64,000 nt of DNA from Gammaproteobacteria bacterium (GTDB taxonomy: Bacteria; Pseudomonadota; Gammaproteobacteria; Pseudomonadales; Halieaceae): NCBI GenBank assembly GCA_024742415.1, contig JANSYN010000007.1, positions 1 to 64,000 of the forward strand, in the 5' to 3' direction. The stretch's first letter is position 1. Every line of letters begins with the position of its first letter. Both the position numbers and the translations under genes were made by a program. Shown here in pieces: positions 52,269 through 61,301 of this stretch. The notes below the pieces were generated by a model, which saw only the letters and a program-made list of their open reading frames with translations, was not told where the DNA came from and did no database searches.

Positions 52269-54254
52269 ATGACTGAAGAACGTTACCAAAACCGCATTTA
52301 TGTCGGCTCAGGTGGCATGGCCACGGTGTATCACGCCTGGGACAGCCTGGTGGGCCGCGACGTTGCGCTGAAGGAGATTGCAGAGCAGTTGCGCGGTAAC
52401 GTGGATGTGCGCGAGATGTTTTTGAACGAGGCGCGCAAGATGGCGCAGGTGCATCACCGCAATGTCGTGCAGGTTTACGATGTACTGTACGAGAACGAAG
52501 TGCCCACGATTATCCAGGAGTTCATGGCCGGCGGTAGCCTGGCCGCACGCATTGGCGCGTCAAAAATGAGCGTGCCGGAAGTCATCAATCTGCTCAACGA
52601 TGTACTCTATGGCTTGCGCGCCATTCACGCATCTGGCCTGATTCACCGCGACATGAAGCCCGACAACATCCTGTGTAATGACAAGGGCGAATGGAAAGTA
52701 GCGGACTTTGGCGTCGCCATGAGTGGCGATGAAGAAGTCCTGCCCTTTGTGGGCAGCAAGTATGCTGCCCCGGAGGTGCTTAATGCGCCCGATACTATTT
52801 CAGTGCGCTCCGACCTCTATTCCATTGGCATCATGGGGATTGAACTGCTGCTGGGCACGGAGGTGTTCGAGGCCGCGGCACGCGAAGCAGTCACCCTGGT
52901 GCATGGGGAGCTGCCCGGCGGTAAAGTGAGCAGCGCGGCCTTCTGGCAGCGCTGGGTGTCCAGCGATGCGGTGCTGCCACCACTGAATGAACTGGAGCCT
53001 TCGATTTCTCCCGAGGTTGCGCAGTTTTTTGCCGCGCTGACCCAGCGCAAGCCGGAGAACCGCCCCTCTGACTGTGACGTGGTACTGGGCCAGATTGCCG
53101 AGTTGCGCGAGGGTGAGTCCATGCGTATGGGCGCGCCGACGGCGCTGGATCCCAAGGTCAAGAAGAAAGCGGCGGAGGCGGGCGCAAAATCCGGGACGCC
53201 GCTCTGGTTCAAGCTGATTATCGCGATATTGCTGGCGTTTTTGTTGGCAGTGGGTGCCTTGCTGTTACTCCCCGGCGGTGGCACGCCAGTGCTCATAGAC
53301 GTCGATCCGCCCGACGCGACCTTACAGATTAACGGTGTAGAGGTGCCGCGCACAGACCCCTGGATTGTCAACCTCAACGGTGGTGAGCAAATCCTCGTGC
53401 AGCGCGAGGGCTATGCTGACCACACGGCGAACCTCTCGGGTGAGCTTTCTGAACTGACCGCGCAAGACGATGGCCAGCGTCAATACGCAGTGGCGTTGGA
53501 GCGGGCAGCCTTTGCTGTGCGTATCGTGACTGAACCTGCAGGCGCAATGGTTGCTGTGAACGGTGTGCAGCTTGGCGACAAAACACCCTTGTCAGTCACA
53601 CTGAAAGCGGGCGACGCGCTGGAGGTCTCAACGCCAGGTTATGAAGCACATGCTGCGGTGTTTGATCAGGCCATGCCTGGCCTGCAAGGGGATGTCACAG
53701 GTGATGAGCTCCTGACCTACAGCGCAACGCTGGAGCGTGGGTTTTACCTGGGCAGCAGCGCGATGGCCGAGCGCTACCTGCAGGAGAAATGGGCTGACGT
53801 GAAGCCCCTGGGCGTGAAGCTTGCGACGGCCCTCGACGGCGGCTCAACCATTGCACTGGGTGTGCCGGTACACTACCGAATAGTGCCGCAGAACAATGGC
53901 TACCTCACCGTTCTGCACATGAGCTCTGATGATTATCTCACCCTGATTTATCCGAATCAGGACGACGAACCCTTCCGCGTGAAGTCAACGGAAGAAGTAC
54001 TGGTCGGCTCGGCGCTCAATATCGAGGCGGCAGAACCCGTCGGTCGCGACTGGTTCGTGTTCCTTTTGACCCGCGATGCGCTGCAGATTCCATTGATCGA
54101 GGGCGTAGAGCCGCTCGACAACTGGGCGCGATACTACACCTTCGGACAGTGGCAATCCTCGGCAGAGCGTTTCCTGGTGTGGCTGGTCGAGGAGTCGGGC
54201 AGTGAGGTGATTGCCGCGGAAGTGGTACCACTGGACATTGTTGCCGCCCCCTGA
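52269..54254 (+). CDS. Hanks-type Ser/Thr kinase with PEGA repeats and DUF4384-like domain
   Basis: I chose the ATG at 52269, which has a GAAAGG site; a longer in-frame start overlaps the previous gene. The 661-residue protein has a kinase domain (residues ~8-280): the loop GSGGMATVYHAWD, VALKEI, IHRDMKPDN (His126 region) and DFG at about 146-148. One membrane helix (about 314-338) follows, then two PEGA domains (DPPDATLQINGVEV; EPAGAMVAVNGVQL) and a C-terminal domain resembling DUF4384 (NNGYLTVLHMSSDDYLTLIYPN). The PEGA and DUF4384-like parts would be periplasmic sensors. The kinase probably targets the FHA-fused ATPase and the FHA protein. Confidence 0.87.
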   Translation: MTEERYQNRIYVGSGGMATVYHAWDSLVGRDVALKEIAEQLRGNVDVREMFLNEARKMAQVHHRNVVQVYDVLYENEVPTIIQEFMAGGSLAARIGASKMSVPEVINLLNDVLYGLRAIHASGLIHRDMKPDNILCNDKGEWKVADFGVAMSGDEEVLPFVGSKYAAPEVLNAPDTISVRSDLYSIGIMGIELLLGTEVFEAAAREAVTLVHGELPGGKVSSAAFWQRWVSSDAVLPPLNELEPSISPEVAQFFAALTQRKPENRPSDCDVVLGQIAELREGESMRMGAPTALDPKVKKKAAEAGAKSGTPLWFKLIIAILLAFLLAVGALLLLPGGGTPVLIDVDPPDATLQINGVEVPRTDPWIVNLNGGEQILVQREGYADHTANLSGELSELTAQDDGQRQYAVALERAAFAVRIVTEPAGAMVAVNGVQLGDKTPLSVTLKAGDALEVSTPGYEAHAAVFDQAMPGLQGDVTGDELLTYSATLERGFYLGSSAMAERYLQEKWADVKPLGVKLATALDGGSTIALGVPVHYRIVPQNNGYLTVLHMSSDDYLTLIYPNQDDEPFRVKSTEEVLVGSALNIEAAEPVGRDWFVFLLTRDALQIPLIEGVEPLDNWARYYTFGQWQSSAERFLVWLVEESGSEVIAAEVVPLDIVAAP

Positions 54255-54316
54255 CTGAACGCCCAAAGCGGCAGCGCCCCTTGTGAAGGTGGCGAGTAAC
54301 CTGGAGTGCACAACGT

Positions 54317-55351
54317 ATGACGGTCATTTCTGAACCCGTATTTGAAGCGGCGCTGGCCTATTTTTTGTCGCCCATTGGTGCGCTGATGGCAGACGAGACA
54401 GTGCGCGAAGTCATGATCAATGGCGCTGACCAGGTGTTCATTGAGCAAGGCGGTGAGCTGAAGCTGAGCGATGCGAAGTTCAACGACGAGGAGCAACTGA
54501 TGGCTGCGGTGAGGAACATCGCGCAGTACGTGGGTGTGCACCTCAAGGAAGATGTCAGCCGTTTTGATGCAAGACTGCCTGCCGGACACCGCGTGCACGT
54601 GGTTCTGCCTCCGGTAGCGCGCCAGGGTGTTTCGGTCACGATTCGCAAGCACAGCAAAAGCAGCTTTGGGCTGCCTGAACTGGTGAAGCTGGGTTCGATC
54701 AGTGAGGAGTCCACGGGCTTTTTGCGCAGCGCAATGGTAAAAGAGCAGAACATGGTGATTGCAGGGGGTACGGGCACCGGCAAGACGACATTTATTAATG
54801 CGCTGTCTGCTCTCATCCCAAACACTGATCGCATTGTCACGATAGAAGACGCCGCTGAATTGCAGCTTGAGCAGGAGCACGTGGTCTCACTGGAAACCAG
54901 GGCGCCTGATCGTCGTGGAATGGGCGCCGTCACCATTCGTGACCTGTTGCATTCCTCTTTGCGTATGCGCCCCGACCGGATTATTGTCGGCGAGTGTCGC
55001 GGTGGTGAGGCACTGGATCTTTTGCAGGCAATGAATACGGGCCACGGCGGTTCCATGTCAACGGTGCACGCGAATTCACCCATCGAGACACTGCGCCGCC
55101 TGGAGACGCTCGCGTTGTTTTCCGGCGAGGATATTCCGCTGCGCTTCCTGCGCGCGCAGGTCGCCTCGGCGATCAACGTGGTCGTGCAGTTACAGCGTTT
55201 GGGCGGCAAGCGCGCGGTGGCCGCGATTTCCGAGGTCCTGCCGCTGACCAGTGATGGCGAGTACCAGGTGCGCGACATCTATTTGTATGATTACAACGAC
55301 AACGAACTAAAACGCGTCGCCGAAGCCGGGTTTGAATCTGCCCCGCATTGA
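54317..55351 (+). CDS. Second CpaF/TadA-type secretion ATPase (no FHA domain)
   Basis: The 344-residue product has a full CpaF core: SRFDARLPAGHRVHVVLPP, Walker A GGTGTGKTTFINALS (about 150-163), IEDAAELQLEQEHVVSLE, and MRPDRIIVGECRGGEALDLL with GHGGSMSTVHANSP. It is close to the C-terminal half of the ATPase at 47890 but lacks the FHA region and is shorter than usual at the N-terminus. A duplicated motor might give retraction, a second substrate class, or a regulatory hexamer. It follows the kinase gene by 62 bp. Confidence 0.9.
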   Translation: MTVISEPVFEAALAYFLSPIGALMADETVREVMINGADQVFIEQGGELKLSDAKFNDEEQLMAAVRNIAQYVGVHLKEDVSRFDARLPAGHRVHVVLPPVARQGVSVTIRKHSKSSFGLPELVKLGSISEESTGFLRSAMVKEQNMVIAGGTGTGKTTFINALSALIPNTDRIVTIEDAAELQLEQEHVVSLETRAPDRRGMGAVTIRDLLHSSLRMRPDRIIVGECRGGEALDLLQAMNTGHGGSMSTVHANSPIETLRRLETLALFSGEDIPLRFLRAQVASAINVVVQLQRLGGKRAVAAISEVLPLTSDGEYQVRDIYLYDYNDNELKRVAEAGFESAPH

Positions 55352-56043
55352 TGGTGACCTGCGCGCTGGTGATACTGGCCATTCTGGCAGCACTGTTGGT
55401 CGTGCTCAGCATTTATCCTGGTGAGTTCAGTTGGGTATCCACGCGTGCCAATCGATGGCTTTATGATCGCGGCGCAGCAACCTACGAAGACAAGTGGCAG
55501 CGCCACGACTACGGCGCGTATGCCGCAATCATCGCTGATGCGGCGCAGTCGCTTGAGCACGAAGAGCGCCCATTGCAGGTTCTGGACCTGGCCTGTGGTA
55601 CTGGCAGGGCCACGCTGTTCGCCGCGCAATACCTGCCGCCCACAACGCGATTTACCGCGGTGGACTACTCGCGCGGCATGCTGGAGGTGTTTCAGTCATC
55701 GGTGGCACGCTCGTCGCGCCTGGATGCCAGCGACATTACCTGGGTGGAGTGCGAGTTAGCCGCATGGCTGGATCAGTGTGAGCAGAGCTTTGATTTGGTG
55801 TTGTTTATGGAGGCGGCGGAGTTTGTGCCAGGTTTCAGCCAGCTACCGGCGAAAATTCACAGCGTTTGTGCGCCAGGCGCGCAACTGGTGATGACACGCC
55901 CCGCGGGCCTTTGGGGGTGGATGTTTCCCGGTCGCCACCAGACGCGGCGGGCTCTGGCGGCGTGTCTGGGCAGCGCGGGATTCGCACAAGTCAGGTTTGT
56001 GCCCTGGCGTTCGCGCTACGAACTGCTTACGGCGCACCGCTAG
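55351..56043 (+). CDS. Membrane-anchored class I SAM-dependent methyltransferase
   Basis: The ATG overlaps the ATPase stop by one base (TGATG) and gives 231 residues. An N-terminal hydrophobic helix (about 3-22) precedes a Rossmann methyltransferase with motif I LDLACGTGRATLF (about 76-88), TAVDYSRGML as motif post-I, and FDLVLFMEAAEFV. The substrate is unknown, and the helix suggests a membrane-associated target such as a lipid or quinone. It is the last gene of the same-strand operon and its link to the pilus genes may be only positional. Confidence 0.78.
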   Translation: MVTCALVILAILAALLVVLSIYPGEFSWVSTRANRWLYDRGAATYEDKWQRHDYGAYAAIIADAAQSLEHEERPLQVLDLACGTGRATLFAAQYLPPTTRFTAVDYSRGMLEVFQSSVARSSRLDASDITWVECELAAWLDQCEQSFDLVLFMEAAEFVPGFSQLPAKIHSVCAPGAQLVMTRPAGLWGWMFPGRHQTRRALAACLGSAGFAQVRFVPWRSRYELLTAHR

Positions 56044-56092
56044 CGCAGCACGGCGGGGCATGTGAACGCTGCACGCCGCGCTGCCGCAAGGT

Positions 56093-57244
56093 TCAGTTTG
56101 CCGCCGTCCAGCCTGCTGGAAGTTCGAACTCTGTGGCAGGGATACTCTTGTCTTCCCAGCGCGTGACCTCGGACTTCACGCGGAACAGGGTTAAATCCGT
56201 GGGAGCGGGGGCTTGTTGCACCTGCGCAGGCTTCTTCTTTTTCTTGAACATGCTGGTGAGTCCACCCACCAGTTCCCCGGTTGCTGCGCCGACAGCTGCG
56301 CCGCCGATGGCCGCGCCCACGCCTTGGCCCATTGCGCCGGTGGCCGCACTGCCAACGGCTGACCCGGTCTGGCCGCCGGCGCTGTCTACCGCTGCGTTGT
56401 AGGCCTCGGTGCCGGCATCTTCAATGAGTCCACCGCCTTGTGCAATGGGCGCGCCCTGGGCATTCATGCACAGAGGGCCGCTCAGCTTCATGGTCATGAT
56501 ATTGCGAACCGGGTAACCCTCAAACTGCTCGAGCTCATCCAGCAGGTTCTCCCAGCGGTTGGGGAACATCGCCAGCAACATCTGGCTGGCGCCGGCCATT
56601 TGCGGAATCAGGTAGTCCATGGAGAGCTGGTCGGCCAGTTCCTGGTAGTAGTTGTTGACTTCGCCACCGTCGCGGACCTTGGTTGACATCCACGGTTCCA
56701 TTGTCCATTCAACGTTACAGCTGTTACCGCTGCTGATGTCTTTGCAGGTTTGCGACATCGTCAGGATGTGGCGAGTTGCGCGCAGCCCGGCGATACGCTC
56801 CTTCTCGTTGGTAGCGCGGGCCTGTATCCGGGCCTCTGACCATTCGCAGTTATCCGGTTGTATCGGCAGCGCATTGCCGCCAGACAGTGACTGTACCTGA
56901 TCCTTGAAGTTGGCAATTTCTGCGCGTGCCTCGGCCATGGAAATTTCCTGGTAGGACTTGTCTGTAGGATCGAGTTGCCAGGTCAGGCCCTTGTCCAGCC
57001 GCACGATGTTGATAACGTCGGTGTCAGTCTCGCCGGGAAAAATACCTTCCGAACGGACTTCCGTGCGTGCCCTGTCGTTGCTGATATGGGTGGTAATTGT
57101 TGAGTTCGAGCTGAACGTGTTCAATGCGCCTGAGGCACTGACGCTGATCTCACGCGTGTAGCTGATATCTGCCAGCGTGACCGTCGGCAACAGCGACAAG
57201 GCGGCAGCGGTGATGGTGATACGGGTGCGCTTTGAGAATGTCAT
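56093..57244 (-). CDS. Exported protein with C-terminal glycine-zipper
   Basis: The 383-residue protein has a signal peptide ending around LADISY (residue ~25). A middle domain is similar in style to DUF4412-type proteins (DVINIVRLDKGLTWQLDPTD, YQEISMAEARAEI), with a Cys pair near residues 167 and 179. A Gly/Ala-rich glycine-zipper (about 290-335, for example GVGAAIGGAAVGAATGELVG) then ends in a KKKKK stretch. Glycine-zippers insert in or span membranes in outer-membrane lipoproteins and porin-like assemblies. It is transcribed with the two upstream genes on the same strand (57269 and 58331). Confidence 0.65.
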   Translation of the reverse strand: MTFSKRTRITITAAALSLLPTVTLADISYTREISVSASGALNTFSSNSTITTHISNDRARTEVRSEGIFPGETDTDVINIVRLDKGLTWQLDPTDKSYQEISMAEARAEIANFKDQVQSLSGGNALPIQPDNCEWSEARIQARATNEKERIAGLRATRHILTMSQTCKDISSGNSCNVEWTMEPWMSTKVRDGGEVNNYYQELADQLSMDYLIPQMAGASQMLLAMFPNRWENLLDELEQFEGYPVRNIMTMKLSGPLCMNAQGAPIAQGGGLIEDAGTEAYNAAVDSAGGQTGSAVGSAATGAMGQGVGAAIGGAAVGAATGELVGGLTSMFKKKKKPAQVQQAPAPTDLTLFRVKSEVTRWEDKSIPATEFELPAGWTAAN

Positions 57245-57268
57245 GGTGATCTCCGTATAGCGGCTTGA

Positions 57269-58303
57269 CTAGGACTCTTTCAGGTTAGGTGTGAAGCTGA
57301 ATAAATTCCACTGTCCGCCGCGGCTGGAGCGGAAGATAATATTCCGGCCACGGCGTTCGAAGGTTGGCGCGTCGTCATGGCTGGCATTTTCGGTGAGCTG
57401 TTCCCTGCGCGTACCATCGGTGCTCATGATCCAGATATTGTAATCGTTGGTGTTGCTGCCTGGCGCTGCTTTGTCTGATGCGAAAACAATGTAGCGGCCG
57501 TTGGGATGCCATGAAGGGTCTTTATCGTTGGCGGTGCCGTCGCTAAGCTGCGTCAGGCCCGAGGCGTCGATCTGCATGCTCCACAGCTGCTCTTTGCCGT
57601 TGCCGTCCTGGCGCACGAAAACAATGCGGCGGCCATCGGGCGATACCCGGGGCGAGTAACCGGGCGACAACTGCGTCAGCAGCCCACCATTCATGCTGAT
57701 GCTCCAGATGGACGGCTCGATATTATTCCTGCGGTGCGACTGGAAGATAATCGTTTCGCCGTCAGCCGCAACAGAGGGCTGCCAGTCGAAGGAGCTTGAA
57801 TTGGTAATCTGGGTGATGCCACCGGCGCCATCCGAGCGCTTGCGCCACAGACTCTGGCTTTCTCCTGAGCGGTCTGAGCTGAATACGAGGAACCGGCCGT
57901 CCGGTGTAAAGGCCGGCGAGAGATTGACGCCCCGCTCTGAAATCAGGGGTGATTTTGCCTGTGAGCCCAGGCTTTGCCGAAACACCGTCGTCACGCCATT
58001 GTGCAGGCTGACGTAGACCATGGCGTCCTGCGTCGGCGATGTGGCCGGACGGCTGATCTGATCCTGCCGGCTATCGTTAAAGGTGAGCTGCTGCAAATCG
58101 GTAACGCGCATGCCATCGCTGATGTCCAGCGTGGAGATCACGTTCTCATAGGTGAACTCGGCCGACAGCATGCCGGTATCGTCGGCAACGACCTGCGGTT
58201 CTATCAACTGCATACGCACGGAGTTCGGTGGAGCAGAGGCGCAGGATGCCAACAATGCCGCCAGAGAAAGGTAAAGCGCTCGCGTGTAGTAGGCAGTTCT
58301 CAT
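57269..58303 (-). CDS. TolB-like beta-propeller lipoprotein
   Basis: The 344-residue product has a lipoprotein-type signal peptide with LLASC (Cys about 21) and then repeated PD40/TolB-type blades: SPAFTPDGRFLVFSSDRSGE, GYSPRVSPDGRRIVFVRQD, DPSWHPNGRYIVFASDKA, and a final DAPTFERRGRNIIFRSS. These propellers bind partner proteins in the periplasm. It is not the essential TolB of the Tol-Pal locus, as no Tol genes are nearby. It lies 27 bp after the caspase-like gene in the same direction. Confidence 0.83.
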   Translation of the reverse strand: MRTAYYTRALYLSLAALLASCASAPPNSVRMQLIEPQVVADDTGMLSAEFTYENVISTLDISDGMRVTDLQQLTFNDSRQDQISRPATSPTQDAMVYVSLHNGVTTVFRQSLGSQAKSPLISERGVNLSPAFTPDGRFLVFSSDRSGESQSLWRKRSDGAGGITQITNSSSFDWQPSVAADGETIIFQSHRRNNIEPSIWSISMNGGLLTQLSPGYSPRVSPDGRRIVFVRQDGNGKEQLWSMQIDASGLTQLSDGTANDKDPSWHPNGRYIVFASDKAAPGSNTNDYNIWIMSTDGTRREQLTENASHDDAPTFERRGRNIIFRSSRGGQWNLFSFTPNLKES

Positions 58304-58330
58304 TGTCTATTTCCTTTTAAGGTAGTAGGG

Positions 58331-60913
58331 CTATCTTGCCGCCAGCGAGGACTTCTTGACGAAGAGGAAGTCGCCGCCGTCGCTGTCAATAAAGCGGATG
58401 TTGCTGTACTGGGGCACCTGGTCCGAGGTCATGACAACAGGCTCGCGCACGGACTGAAAAAGACTGGTGCCATCGATAATCTGATCGGGGGAGGAGAGCT
58501 TGCGCAGGAAGCTTCTGGCGAACACAGAGTGCCCGTCGCCGCCGCCATCCATGACAGGCTCAACACCACCGGAGGTCATGACCAGCCGTGCGCTGCGGTT
58601 AGCCATTTGTTCATAGAACTTGCCGGAGCGTTGTACGTCAACGTTGCGCAGCAAGGTGCCCGAGAAGCAGGAATCTGCGACCAGCAGTACATGCTTGGCA
58701 CTCATGCCCTTGATGGATTCCCTGATTTCACTGTTGGATATCCATTTATCCTGACTGTCGAGCTGTGCATCAACGGGCAACCAGTAGCCTGAGTCGGTGT
58801 CTTCGTCATAGTAGCCATGGCCTGCATAATAGACAAGGAGGTTGTCGTCGGTGCTGAGGCTGCGCTTCTTCTCCTGTAGCGCCTCGACGATCTCGCTGCG
58901 CGATGCGTTGAGCAGGAGGTTGACGTCAAAGCCATACTCTTTGTTCAGCACGTTGGCGACGGCCTCTGCATCCTTGACGGCGGTGCGCAGTGCCGGCAGA
59001 TCGTTGGAGTAGGCGTCATTACCAATGACCACCGCGTGATAGTCGCCGAAGGCGATATTTTCTATTAGCTCCTCGATGGGCGGCGGCGTCACGGCACCTT
59101 TTGCGCGCACAACCGATACCTCTGTGGAGCCTATGATGTTGCGGTCGTCAACCGCTTCAATCTTGATCGAGCGTCTGCCCATTGCCACCGAAATGTGCTG
59201 GATGAATGCGCCATTGGGCAGAATCTCGGTGGGCTTGCCGTCGACCCATAACGCCTTCACCGGACGGTTGTGCAAGACGTTGCCAACAATCTCCACGGAG
59301 GCGTTTTCCGTAAACAGCTCGCCGCCACCGGGAACGAACAGGGTGGGCGGGTTGTCGCCGCGAAATACCGGTTCGGTGCTGACAGAACTGGGCATGCCCA
59401 GCAGGGCAACATAAGCGTCCCTGGCCGTATCGAAATCACTGTTGCGAAAGCCGACCGTGGCGAAGCTGCCATCGGCGCGCGCGGCGATCTTGGCCAGGCC
59501 ATCAGAGTACTCGGCTCCCAGCGCGCGTGCCTTGATGAGATCGCCTGCAGCGTTGACTCGCAATATCCATGAGTTTTCGGCCGCCTCATTGTTGGCGTCG
59601 GTGTGTCCCACCAGCGCCAGGGTCTGGTCGCTCAGCACCGAGATGCCGGTGAGCCGATCAAGGCCCGGCCCGCCGAAGAGTTTGCTCCAACTGTCGTTCT
59701 CGTCCAGGGCGAGCTTCACCAACCAGCCCTGTTCTGCAGCGCCGGCAACGTAGGTCTCACCGACTGCCAGTGCAGTGCCGTCGAGCAGCACGATAACATC
59801 GTGGAACGCGTCGCGATCGTCGCCGCCGTAACTGCGCGACCACAGGACTTCGCCGTTGGAGGACAGGTTGGCCGCCGCGGCGTTGCTGTCAAACATTTCG
59901 GAGCGCTTGCCAACGACAATGATCTGGCCATTGGGCAGCGTGTCAATCGCAGTGATGACGTCGGGGCCCTCGTCGACCAGCCGTTGCTCCCAGATGACGT
60001 TGCCCTGGGTATCAATCTCGGCGATGTAACCCGCGGTGCCGGCAGAGCCGGCAACGAGCAGCCGGTCACTGCTGCTGCTGATCACCGCGTTGAGGAAAAT
60101 GTCCCCTTCGCCGGTAATGCTGCGCTGCCACTGGACCTCACCCTGTGCAGAAAGCCGCACGATAAGCCCGTCGACTTTGCCGCTTGCGCCCGTGGAGGTG
60201 TCGCCGACGACGATCAGGTCGCCGTCTTCGAGGTCGACAATGTCGCTGGCACTGTCATCCCGGGCACCGCCGATGGCGCGCTGCCAGATCAGGGCGCCAT
60301 CATCGTTGATGGCAACGACCCATGCGTCCTTGCGCCCTGAGCTGTCTGACATGGTATGGCCGACCGCAACGGTTGCCATATCACTGCGCCGCGAGGTCAC
60401 ACCCCTGAACACGTCAGGCCGGTTACCGCCGAAGCTGTTTTCCCAGCGCAGTTTCAGATCTTCGAAATCCTCAATCAGCGCCACGGATCTCACGCGCTGG
60501 CCGTCGGAGGCACCCATGCGCTCAACAGGCTCGGGGTTTGCCCCAATGTCAGGCGCGGGGCTCGAGGGTGAAACGGCAGGTGCCGCCGCTGCATTGGGCA
60601 GTGCTGCTTCAATGGGTATTACAGCCTCAGTAGGAAGTGCAGCCTCAGTGGGCAGGGGCTGGCCGGTCTCTTTGTCGCGAATGGTAACGATGGAGTCTGT
60701 TGTGGTGTTCGACTCGACTGTTGCCGCTGCGGGTGCCGCTGCCGGTAACGGTGTCGCAGCAGCCGGGGCCTCTGCGGGCGTCGGTGCGGCGCCCTCCGCC
60801 GGCGTGAATGCCAGCCCGGCATGGGCCGGGCTGATGGTCGTCACGGCCAGGGCCAGCAGTGCCGCGGCCAGTACGCTGTTTGTCGGACGAAGTTGTCGAT
60901 GATGAGTTAACAC
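58331..60913 (-). CDS. Secreted caspase-like (C14) protease with beta-propeller region
   Basis: The 860-residue protein starts at a GTG with a GGAG site and has a signal peptide (LLALAVTTISPAHAG). A Pro/Ala-rich linker (about 35-110) leads into a repeat region with GWLVKLA- and VVGDTSTG-type strands (about 130-500, probable propeller), a beta-sandwich segment (SVEIVGNVLHNRPVKALWVD), and a caspase domain (about 630-860). The domain begins YHAVVIGNDAYS and has catalytic His699 (YYAGHGYYD) and Cys749 (VADSCFSGTL). Export of a caspase-like peptidase is less common than cytoplasmic forms. It heads a three-gene minus-strand set and diverges from the OmpA gene. Confidence 0.85.
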   Translation of the reverse strand: MLTHHRQLRPTNSVLAAALLALAVTTISPAHAGLAFTPAEGAAPTPAEAPAAATPLPAAAPAAATVESNTTTDSIVTIRDKETGQPLPTEAALPTEAVIPIEAALPNAAAAPAVSPSSPAPDIGANPEPVERMGASDGQRVRSVALIEDFEDLKLRWENSFGGNRPDVFRGVTSRRSDMATVAVGHTMSDSSGRKDAWVVAINDDGALIWQRAIGGARDDSASDIVDLEDGDLIVVGDTSTGASGKVDGLIVRLSAQGEVQWQRSITGEGDIFLNAVISSSSDRLLVAGSAGTAGYIAEIDTQGNVIWEQRLVDEGPDVITAIDTLPNGQIIVVGKRSEMFDSNAAAANLSSNGEVLWSRSYGGDDRDAFHDVIVLLDGTALAVGETYVAGAAEQGWLVKLALDENDSWSKLFGGPGLDRLTGISVLSDQTLALVGHTDANNEAAENSWILRVNAAGDLIKARALGAEYSDGLAKIAARADGSFATVGFRNSDFDTARDAYVALLGMPSSVSTEPVFRGDNPPTLFVPGGGELFTENASVEIVGNVLHNRPVKALWVDGKPTEILPNGAFIQHISVAMGRRSIKIEAVDDRNIIGSTEVSVVRAKGAVTPPPIEELIENIAFGDYHAVVIGNDAYSNDLPALRTAVKDAEAVANVLNKEYGFDVNLLLNASRSEIVEALQEKKRSLSTDDNLLVYYAGHGYYDEDTDSGYWLPVDAQLDSQDKWISNSEIRESIKGMSAKHVLLVADSCFSGTLLRNVDVQRSGKFYEQMANRSARLVMTSGGVEPVMDGGGDGHSVFARSFLRKLSSPDQIIDGTSLFQSVREPVVMTSDQVPQYSNIRFIDSDGGDFLFVKKSSLAAR

Positions 60914-61301
60914 GGTTCGTTCTCCGATCAGGCATTTTGCCCGTGGTTTATGACTGGTGCTTTTACGCGCAGGGCAGTGCTGTTAAACGCCCGGTGCGAA
61001 CGCCGGGCGGTATGTGCAGACCTTTGCGTAGAGCGAGAAACTAGTCTACCTTAATTGCTTGTAGGCATTAGTCTAATATTAGGCTATAACGGGCGACGCT
61101 GCAGGGTTCTTCACACTTTTAATAGGTGGGGTATAGCGGCTGCAGCGCTGCTTTGGGTCTGTTAGCCCAAGCGTGTGGGGTTGCGCTGTTTGGTTATGCA
61201 GTTGCGACTACAGTTGGGCGCGAAGACGGTGATACCGGATGTCATCTGTATTCATGGCGCAGTGTGACGCCGGTTGGTGTAAACGCAGGGGGAGAAAACC
61301 A
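60914..61301. other. Divergent intergenic region, caspase-like and OmpA genes
   Basis: This 388-bp space has no gene but must carry promoters for both directions. An AT-rich island at about 61040-61135 includes TTGCTT (61055-61060) and a TATTAG 16 bp further, overlapping the palindrome at 61070-61085. The match to sigma-70 boxes is modest. Confidence 0.45.
61070..61085. promoter_or_regulatory. 16-bp imperfect palindrome in the divergent promoter region
   Basis: AGTCTAATATTAGGCT has a perfect 10-bp core (CTAATATTAG) and one mismatched pair outside it. Its overlap with a possible -10 box suggests an operator. Confidence 0.45.

Noticed and set aside
57269-58303. The Tol-Pal system protein TolB
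   Set aside because: Only the propeller blades are TolB-like; it is a lipoprotein with no Tol-Pal neighbours, and the OmpA protein is separated by the caspase-like gene.
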